From: Lingula anatina
Taxonomy: Eukaryota > Brachiopoda > Lingulata > Lingulida > Lingulidae
NCBI RefSeq assembly: GCF_001039355.2
Contig: NW_019775619.1
Location: 217,930-261,686, forward strand
Direction: 5' to 3'
DNA length: 43,757 nucleotides
Part shown: piece by piece, positions 36,283-43,757 of the stretch
Position numbering within the stretch: the first letter of the stretch is position 1
How the letters are laid out: the number at the start of each line of letters is the position of its first letter
The notes under the pieces: generated by a model
Database searches by the model: none
Told to the model about the DNA's origin: nothing
Seen by the model: the letters and a program-made list of their open reading frames with translations, nothing else
Program-made: the position numbers and the translations under genes

Positions 36283-36514
36283 CAGGGGCGGATCCAGTAT
36301 TATTTGAAGGGGGATCCGCGGATGCAAAGCCGACCCCTCCCCCCTTGGAGTGGGGAGAATTTTGGTATTTTAGAGGACGAACGGTCCCTTTTGGTACGGC
36401 TTAGAACTAGTTAAAATTCTAATTTCAAGAGGGGACCATTGTTTTTTTTTTCAGAAACCAAAGGGGGGGGGGGGGCAGGACCCCCCTGACACCCACCTAA
36501 ATCTGATACACCTG
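36283..36514. mobile_element. G-rich-end MITE-like element, family 2 copy B
   Basis: A 232-bp element. The left end CAGGGGCGGATCCAGTATTA, then GGGGG, matches copy A. The right end is a C-run followed by CTAAATCTGATACACCTG. The flanks are TATA-rich and the target duplication cannot be defined. Confidence 0.72.
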
Positions 36515-37619
36515 TATATTAAAAATAGCCTAGAATAGTTAGCGATAAAAATGGCACACATAACCTTGTTCATGTAATATTTTCATGGTAAAGATGCACA
36601 TTTTATTGAACCCTAGATTAAAGGTTTTATCTCCAGTCTTTCATTTGTTTATATTCCTATAACATGGAGGCGACGTTTATGAAACCACAAAACTTAAGTT
36701 CAAACATATTAAAAATGAATTAGAAAATACACACACGTGTATATAGTACTGATGTACGTAGTTATTTGATATCATTTATAACATATTGTCAAATTCAAAC
36801 TTTGAAGGGGATGAGAGAGGGTAAAAACCCGCTCTCCATCAGGGACTTAACAATAAACGAGTGAATTTCCTCGACACTGCTAACCTGCGCCAGCGTAGAA
36901 GAGAAGAAGGGTGGGAACTTCAGCCGTAGACGATCTATCTTCACTTTGATATGGAGCGTGAACTACATAGCTATATTTCAAACATGCTTACGTGTACGGC
37001 ATGAAACGGAGAGGAAAGAACAATTACGGAGCGGGGTTTGTGGAACAGTGCTAGATTTATTCTCTTTCTTCTTCAAAGTTGAACGGCTTTTGACACTGGT
37101 GGAGGAGGAGGAGGGCGAGGGGTGGGGGGGGGAGGGGGTTGTTTTTTACCACATGGTAAGGGAAAAGGACAGGGGATAATTTGAGGGATACACGGGCAAA
37201 AATTATTTCCATATTTCCTTTTTTTTAGCTTCTAAAAGAAAAGTTTAAAACCACTAATCTCTTGATTAGGTTACGCAGGCAAATATTACGGCGCACTGTA
37301 TAAACTCTATACACATCCCTGGTAATGTTCCTGAAGAGAAAGGCAATATAAGCGTAACATTACAACCAACATGCGAAACTCTCGTTAACACATTTCTTCC
37401 ACTGGAGTATTATCTGGGAACATGACCTTAAGAAAATACAATAAAGGTAAAATAATTTAACGAAATCCTATATCAGAGCTCTGCACCAGTAACTGCCTGG
37501 TACCTTGTCTCTTTATTGAATTTATTATATTATTTTTATTATTTTTTGCTGCTTCATTTGAATAACGACAGAAACGCTGAGTTTCATTTTCACCTGAAAA
37601 CGGGGACAGAAAGTTTGGT

Positions 37620-37930
37620 CTGATTAACTAAACTTCGCGTTCATGTATTTTCCGGTTGCCTGGTAATCTTGATCAAACACACCACTCCTGGTGAATAATT
37701 ATTTTACCGTTGGAATATTAATTTTGGCAGTTGTGTGGCTCTTCCTAAATCAAACGGAACCCCCTAAAACATTAAAATGACAAATCTCGCGTTCATGTAT
37801 TTTCTAGTTGCGTAGTTAATTAATCAAATTAAGTAAATTATATAACAACAATTTGATACTTTCATTTTGTCGTTATTTTGGTTTCATAATTCAAACGGAA
37901 TACCAGAAAACATTGAAATAATAAAAGCAC
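37620..37930. repeat. degenerate two-copy tandem repeat, period about 140-150 bp
   Basis: CGCGTTCATGTATTTTC recurs at 37636 and 37788. CAAACGGAA followed by AAAACATT recurs at 37751 and 37892. Both word pairs are repeated in the same order at a similar offset. Confidence 0.65.
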
Positions 37931-38463
37931 ATCTTTGTGAACAGGCTTCCTTACTTCTTTTTGTTTTTTGTAAAACACGTTAACATTTCCCAAGTTCTCA
38001 GGCGACAGAGTTGAAGCCAAAGACATTCTGGGTAAAGTCAGATATAGCTGACTTACTCTAGCAAGGATAAGACAATACAGAATACGATTTTTTTAGCAAA
38101 ATTCTTTGGATTTGAAGAAAGACACCCTCAGCTTATGCGACTGCGAGATTCCTGTCTTGCTCAGGAATGCGTAGATTGAAAACTGACAACAGCTATAGAA
38201 AATACGTTAGCGAACTTCCAAAGACGAAAAAAAAACATGACACAGAGAATGCGCAAGCCTTTCACTAAGGCTTTTTGGGCACAGTTTAACGATAATAAGC
38301 CCTGTCACGCAATTGTTGGGACTATATTTTAGGGGTTGACATAGACTGATCACATTAAACGGGTTGAGGGTTGTTTCGCACACGTGTAGATGTTAACTGA
38401 TGAAGATTGATATGCCCCTCCTGACCTTGACCCTCAAACATGGACCTTTTTCTATCTTCTTGC

Positions 38464-38535
38464 AATAATACAAGTTCTTACAACAGTACACGTCCTTACA
38501 ATAATACAAGTTTTTACAACACATATTTTACAACA
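38464..38535. repeat. degenerate 18-bp minisatellite
   Basis: Nearly four units resembling AATAATACAAGTTCTTAC. Confidence 0.7.
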
Positions 38536-39189
38536 CATAATACTACATATCATCAGAGCAAAATGAATATTTTTGTAGCCTTTTTGACAGTGGCAAGGTT
38601 ATAACAAACAACGTTTAAAGTTTTTCACTCATTTTTGTGGAGATTGTAAGGTGCGTTTACAGTGAGAATAGATCCACTGTCTTCAGGACAGCTCCAGCTC
38701 ACGTCTGTCATTCCTGTCTCCGGGGTTGAGATTCCAGGTTGTGTTAACAAAAATAAACGGCCAGCTCATATAGTACAATGACCAGTCAACATGTTAGTAA
38801 AATGGTCTTGCTTATTTTTCAAAAAGAAAAAAAGAAGAAAAACACACACTTTGAGCAGTACATTTTTTATTTAAATTGTATACACTTCTTCATTTCTTCG
38901 AACTGATTGAGTCCCGTACGATATGATCACGAACATTCGTTTCGTTTAACCCTCATATAAGAAGGTATTCCAGTCGTGATAAATTGTTTAATTTTAAACA
39001 CTTGATGTTAAGTGCACATAACTTACTGTAATTCCTTTGCCACTATCGGGACAATGATTTTCAGGGAGGGAGAGGTGCAACGGTTTAATGTTTACACTTT
39101 CAATGTTATATAAAATAAAAGGTAGAGGAATGGACAAGGTGCTTGATATTGGTACGTCCTCCTTGTAATGCTGTTTTTTTATTTTTGGA

Positions 39190-39266
39190 AGGAGGGAGAA
39201 GGGGGGAGAGGATGCTACCCCTGAAGTTAGTGCGTCATGCCCCCCCCCTCCCCGTATCCGCCCCTG
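39190..39266. mobile_element. fragment of family 2 element
   Basis: Ends in a C-run followed by GTATCCGCCCCTG, the inverse of the CAGGGGCGGAT end of copy B. The other end is not visible. Confidence 0.5.
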
Positions 39267-40850
39267 TAAATGAAGAGTAAACCAAACCCTACTCTTAAAA
39301 TAGTGCGAATGTGGGAAATTTTCTGACGAAAACAGCCCCTATACTCCCTTTTTGTAAAATGACCTAAACTGGGTCAAAAACTGTTCATAATACCCGTATT
39401 TTCTATTCAATTCAAATAGACAGGTTTTTATGTTTTGTTCAGATAAACGGGTCCACGTCTTATTCAGAAATGAATCATTAAAATCTACGCGTACCGATGC
39501 ACTCTCATATTCTATGCAAATGCACACGTGCTTTGGAATCCTTCTGTTGCCTTTGAACAATCAACGATAAAAACAAAGCTCTGCGGTTAAGGCACAGGTG
39601 ATAATTACAACAAACACGTGATAATTAATACGATCACGTGCGCTGTTGAAAGAATTGTGTACGAGAGGGCAAGGTTTAAGTCGAGCACAAAATAAATTTC
39701 GTTCTTTTTCCTTTGTACCGAATATACCGATGCCAATGTGCATTCCAATACACTCATTTCATATAACAAGTTCACTGAGAAATATTTTAACTCTAATATT
39801 AAAGTATCTAACAAGAGACACCTTCTGTCCTAAAATATTGGAGTGACATTCAATAAGTCTAATTTTTGTTTGCAAATCTAAAAAAAAATACTATTATAGT
39901 AACTTTGAGTGCATAACAGATCATGACAAGGGTGATGGGATTCTTTGCCACGAGTGATCTGTATTAAACGTTTTATTCTAAAAGAAAACTTGCGTGTAAT
40001 ATGTATTCAACTTGCAATCTTTTCTTACCGAGAAGACGGTCTTATTTCTCAAAATTGCTTTCAGAATGTTTACCTACATCCAAGCAACTAGATATACTTT
40101 TTGTTGTTTGCGATCGCATCCCCTTTTTGTCAAACAATTGACTTATTCTGCTTCGTGACTTTATCCCTGGATGATGCTCGTGCAGGAACAACTAATTAGT
40201 TTTGTGCAGCGAGTTAAAAAAATCAGGAAGACCGCACATTTTGACAAACTCCTAAAACATGTCGCAGTATGTGACACCTGGGACCTCTTAAACCTACAGG
40301 TGAAAACCGGTACATCTTCGACAAGTTTGTACGAGTTGATCGGTGTGGCACATTCATCCCCATATTTATTAAGCAAAAGTATCTGAAGAAGAGTGTTAGA
40401 AGTGAATATTTCAGACATTTTACTCTCTATATACTAGCCCTTTAATTCCCCAGCTTACAAACACTCTGTATGAACCATAGCATATACAGATTTGGGGGGG
40501 CAGCGAATCTTTCTCCCTCCTCTCTTTATTTCTGAGATACCCCCTAGCCCTAAAGCGTGCGGTAATACCTAGTAATACCTGCGTCTTGCTTACGTAAACA
40601 ACGAAAAATTAATCAAACCCCTTGCGTCTGTCTGTCGATTGTCATTTTTCCCTCATACTTTTCTACATAAAGCTGGGTGTGCCAATGCTTTAACTTCCCG
40701 GTCTATATTTACGTGGAAAATGATTAGGAACTACCTGAACACGTGACTTACTCTCTGACAGAGGCCCTTCTTACACCTTCAAACAATTTCCTAAAGCCCT
40801 TAGATAGCATACAGCAAGCGACCGACTCTATTTGTATGTACACGTACCTC

Positions 40851-41097
40851 AGGGCTCATTCCCATTGAAGCTATCGGCCTACGTAGATCGATCCAACTCT
40901 GGGGGATTCTCGCTGAATGCAATCAGTTGATCAGATTAACATGCCTCCTCCTGGCGTTGAGTAGATTGCAGAAAAGCTGGTGACTATACGTGTACATTGA
41001 AAACAAGAGAAGGCGTGTTAAACTGATGGCATTCAGTAAGTCTCCGTGGAGTTGGATCGATGTACGTAGACCGATAGCTTGGCTGGGAATGAGCCCT
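40851..41097. mobile_element. inverted-repeat element, family 1 copy B
   Basis: Arms of at least 78 bases (40851-40928 and 41020-41097) are inverted repeats at roughly 80% identity: the left starts AGGGCTCATTCCC and the right ends GGGAATGAGCCCT, both with ATCGATCCAACTC-type cores. Similarity continues inward. Noncoding, MITE-like, related to 26040-26250. Confidence 0.75.
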
Positions 41098-41213
41098 GAT
41101 CCGAGGACTGGATTCCAGGAACAAACAGTAGCGCTGACAGTGCTGTCAAGGGTTAATCCCTTCATCTTGTGTCTACTTCTGCTTGTTTGTGTGCGTGTTT
41201 TGTCTTATGGCCC

Positions 41214-41214
41214 N

Positions 41215-41302
<88 letters not shown>
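41214..41302. other. N followed by 88 consecutive G: probable assembly defect
   Basis: A single N at 41214 directly precedes an uninterrupted G homopolymer (41215-41302). Other homopolymers in the window are about 20 bases at most. This looks like a sequencing or gap artefact. Confidence 0.8.
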
Positions 41303-41303
<1 letters not shown>

Positions 41304-41895
41304 GCTCTGTAAAGTACACTAGCTATGTCAGAACAAAACATTGGTCATTTTATACAGAAGAGACAGAGCTATCAAACATTTTCATTTCCTTCAACTACTA
41401 TCGCTTTGTCCTTGATCAAAGCAGACTTAAGCTTTAGGACTTGATAGAATTTCGACATTCCTTTATGTGTGAAAGAGGAAACAGGCGATGAACCCCCCCC
41501 CCCCCCCCCAGGCCTCTTTCTCTGAAATTTAACACAGTATATATCTAGAAATACTGGATAGATCTAAACCTGAATAGCACTGGTTTCAATAAATACATCG
41601 CACCTTGTGGAGTACTGTATAGTTATTTATCCGTGTCTCGTTAAACACTCGGTAATGTTGAAATTGGATTCATATTGAACTAAGGATTAACAATATCTTT
41701 AATTTGAAATGTGGAAAGATCTGCAGTGAGGGTAGGGGGATTACATATGACATGAGAAGCCTCACGTTTCTCCAACAAATCACATAAAAAGCGGCTTTAA
41801 CTTTTGTTTCCACGTCCACAAGTGGAAAATTACACAAAGCTTTAAGCAAGTTTGAAAATATTTACTTTTAAAAAGATTTCGGTAAAGTTCCTCTC

Positions 41896-41904
41896 TTTCC
41901 CACG
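41896..41904 (-). promoter_or_regulatory. CSL/Su(H) site (CGTGGGAAA)
   Basis: Exact match on the minus strand, about 0.6 kb upstream of the HES-C TATA-like box. Confidence 0.6.
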
Positions 41905-42249
41905 CTCCCAACACTTGTCATGCGACTCGATGACGTCATCCAGGTGAAAGTGTCGTCTGCGCACCTTTGAATTTTGGAACAAACTTTGTATTGAAAACTT
42001 GTTAATCAATTCAAATTGAAAACAAAGCTTGAAGGGGGAATGCAAGTGAGATTTCTTCAAATAAATCTCTCAGGTGTTTTCATTTTAGAGACCCGCGCCA
42101 TGGCAGACGAGTTTAGGTGACGTGCCTGCTGTATACGAGAGGCTGACATGTCGCTCAGGGCCGTGATGTATCACTGTTTCTCACCTCTCCAGACAGACTA
42201 ATGTTATGGCGAACACAGGTGGTTAAAGTTAACATCGAGGGGGCGGAGT

Positions 42250-42258
42250 TTTCCCACA
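42250..42258 (-). promoter_or_regulatory. CSL/Su(H) site (TGTGGGAAA)
   Basis: Exact match on the minus strand, 16 bp before the CACGTG palindrome. Confidence 0.62.
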
Positions 42259-42273
42259 GTCGAATTCAACACT

Positions 42274-42285
42274 CCGCACGTGCGG
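42274..42285. promoter_or_regulatory. 12-bp palindrome CCGCACGTGCGG (HES/E-box site)
   Basis: A perfect palindrome centred on CACGTG, a core bound by HES/HEY-type homodimers among other bHLH proteins. It sits between two CSL sites. CAGCTG (42321) and CACCTG (42329) E-boxes follow. Confidence 0.5.
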
Positions 42286-42375
42286 CTACTTTACATGAGA
42301 ATACCTCCATCTTTGATTGACAGCTGCGCACCTGGGCAGACGACAGGCGACACAATCAAAGGGGAGCCACTCCAG

Positions 42376-42438
42376 CCAATCAGGCGCCACGTCTCAAACC
42401 GCCCCATGGCGCCGCGTTGTCTCGGGTGATTGGATTGG
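42376..42438. promoter_or_regulatory. CCAAT boxes of HES-C promoter
   Basis: CCAAT at 42376-42380 and inverted copies ATTGG at 42429-42433 and 42434-42438. Confidence 0.5.
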
Positions 42439-42471
42439 CCTGATGTGCAGGTATGGTGAGTTAGAAGCAAG

Positions 42472-42480
42472 TTTCCCACG
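42472..42480 (-). promoter_or_regulatory. CSL/Su(H) site, promoter-proximal (CGTGGGAAA)
   Basis: Exact match, 24 bp upstream of the TATA-like CATAAAG and reversed relative to transcription, as in the HES-B promoter. Confidence 0.72.
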
Positions 42481-42504
42481 GGCGAGAGGCATGCGTCATG
42501 CGGC

Positions 42505-42511
42505 CATAAAG
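42505..42511 (+). promoter_or_regulatory. TATA-like box of HES-C (CATAAAG)
   Basis: An imperfect TATA element downstream of CCAAT boxes and a CSL site. It predicts a start near 42535, leaving a leader of about 370 nt with several short upstream ATGs. A nearer start cannot be excluded. Confidence 0.45.
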
Positions 42512-42904
42512 CAACGGGGGCAAAAGGTCTCACTATCAGCTTCATCTCCTCAACATACCTATACTGGGCACCTTAGACATTTAGTTAGCATTCCCATAGA
42601 GTCCCCGCACGAGACACTGGGACGTATCGCAGGGAGAACGAAAAAGACCAAGAAAAACTTGTAGAGGAAGAAAAACTGGAATATTTACAAAAACGATATG
42701 CAACTAGGGCTGAATATTCGACAATAACTGCGGATGGATATTTGCAAATAAAAACAGAAAGGATTGTTTGTTTACTGTAAAAATTATTGGATGCCCTGAG
42801 GCGTTGTGATATTAACATCTGCGTCGATTAAGAGAAATCTAATTAAAGAAGTCCCCGCTGGCGACAATAACGACAGGGGTGTTACCCAGCAATCAAAGTA
42901 AAAC

Positions 42905-42958
42905 ATGATGCCAGAGGAAAGGTCGCCTTCCCCAGGCTCTAGCCTACCCAATAGGAAG
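42905..42958 (+). CDS. HES-C exon 1, putative first coding exon of a third HES gene (3' partial)
   Basis: Eighteen codons, MMPEERSPSPGSSLPNRK, directly followed by a GTAAAT donor at phase 0. HES-B exon 1 is 19 codons, also ends in Arg-Lys at phase 0, and is followed by the basic-region exon. HES-A exon 2 likewise begins at phase 0. The start has A at -3. The upstream DNA has the HES-B promoter layout: CSL site, TATA-like box, CCAAT boxes and a CACGTG palindrome. No basic-region exon is visible before the window ends at 43757, so the identification rests on exon form and promoter. It could be the first exon of another Notch-responsive gene, or chance. Confidence 0.55.
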
Positions 42959-43757
42959 GTAAATACAAACTTTTCTTTCATCCAGCGATCACTTTTTATC
43001 GTTTTTTATTCGATTGTCTAAACGCAAACAAGCAATGTGCGTTTTTATTACGTACGGGTTATCTCTTCGGGCAAGATTTAGCATGTTTTTTCTATTTTTT
43101 CTCCGTTTCTTGATTTGAAAAGAAAAGTAATAAAATTGCACGATGTTGAAGTTAATACCTTGGTTTGCCGTCACCTGACTGGTGACATGTCTGAGCAGGC
43201 AGAAGGAGAACACAGATGGCAACCAAGAAACGATTGTGTTTATTCAAAGAGCGAGCTTTTTGTTTCGTCACTGCACCGCTATTGCATTGTACATTTGTAC
43301 GGGATTTACACCACGTCAAAAAATTCCCTTTTCTGTTGGCTTTTTTCCAGTTGAAAAAAATAATATTTTATGTAAAGCAAAAGTAGATTTATTGATTCTT
43401 AAATACACATTTGAATTGGCTTTTTGTTTAATCAAACAACCGGGTACTTAGGGAAGATTTCAGTCAATCATTTTTTTATACACGTTGAAATAAAGTATCA
43501 ATCACTCAAGTCACACACTAACATAGAAAGTCTCCTTCCAAACTCTCACCTCTCATCTCGTTTATCGGTTTATCTTTCCACTACAGGGTTAAGAAATATT
43601 TACACCGGGGATAATTCTACTTACACTGGATATAAAATGTTCTATGTTGTAAGCGATTTTTGATAATGCCTAAGGATGTGTGGTTGCTGGCTGGAACGGA
43701 TGGGGGGAGGGGGGGGGAGGGGTTGAGGGGGTGGAGGGGGGTGCGGTGCTTGGGGTA
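42959..43757 (+). other. probable HES-C intron 1 (incomplete)
   Basis: 799 nt after the GTAAAT donor. No bHLH exon is found. It ends in a G-rich tract at about 43700-43743. Confidence 0.45.

Larger units (their letters stand above)
36530..40840. other. gene-free region
   Basis: No exon recognised. It contains a degenerate two-copy repeat (about 37620-37930), a short-period repeat (38464-38535), a partial family-2 element end near 39266 and one CSL word (39310-39318, +). Confidence 0.5.

Noticed and set aside
36822-36855. Minus-strand reading resembling the basic region (KSLMES)
   Set aside because: The next residues (GFLPSL) lack RRRARIN and there is no suitable acceptor and donor. Similarity is limited to LME.
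40990-41437. Frames with long poly-glycine
   Set aside because: They read through the N and 88-G run, which is probably an artefact.
42174-42188. Further CSL-like words (TTTCTCACC near 42178, CATGGGAAA near 14828, GGTGGGAAA near 23984)
   Set aside because: Each fails the first or second consensus base (Y or G), so they were not counted.

Overview
This window is AT-rich eukaryotic DNA, almost certainly from an animal and probably an invertebrate. It has multi-exon genes with GT-AG introns, long noncoding stretches and many microsatellites. It is strongly enriched for the words TACATGTA and TAGGCCTA. A lophotrochozoan such as a mollusc would fit, but that is an inference from texture only; nothing here fixes the species.

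The only genes I can support are three HES/Hairy-E(spl) family loci (bHLH-Orange repressors). HES-A (+) has exons at 1148-1243, 3535-3622 and 4123-5114. Its first exon is not identified, and its C-terminal WRPW motif lies one reading frame away at 5230-5241. HES-B (-) is complete: start 14475, exons 14419-14475, 14001-14096, 13422-13509 and 12594-13198, 281 residues ending in WRPW. HES-C (+) is represented only by a likely first coding exon (42905-42958) that ends at the same protein position and splice phase as HES-B exon 1; the rest would lie beyond the right edge. HES-A and HES-B have 96-nt and 88-nt bHLH exons with identical splice phases, so they look like tandem paralogues.

The regulatory DNA is the most striking part. 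At least nine exact CSL/Su(H) sites (YGTGRGAAM) lie in the 3.9 kb upstream of HES-B, and three more lie within about 1 kb upstream of HES-C. Both promoters share one layout: a CSL site in reverse orientation about 20-25 bp upstream of a TATA-like box, with CCAAT boxes further upstream. HES-type repressor sites (CACGTG, CACGCG) are also present. This suggests a cluster of Notch-responsive, self-repressing HES genes, comparable in logic to the fly E(spl) complex. HES-B and HES-C diverge across about 28 kb with no recognisable gene.

Layout: 1-5.5 kb HES-A; 5.5-12.3 kb convergent intergenic DNA with an 80-bp perfect spacerless palindrome; 12.3-14.5 kb HES-B; 14.5-18.5 kb CSL-rich upstream DNA; 18.5-41.9 kb gene-free DNA with microsatellites, two inverted-repeat element families and a suspicious N plus 88-G run; 41.9-42.96 kb HES-C promoter and first exon; the rest is probably its intron 1.
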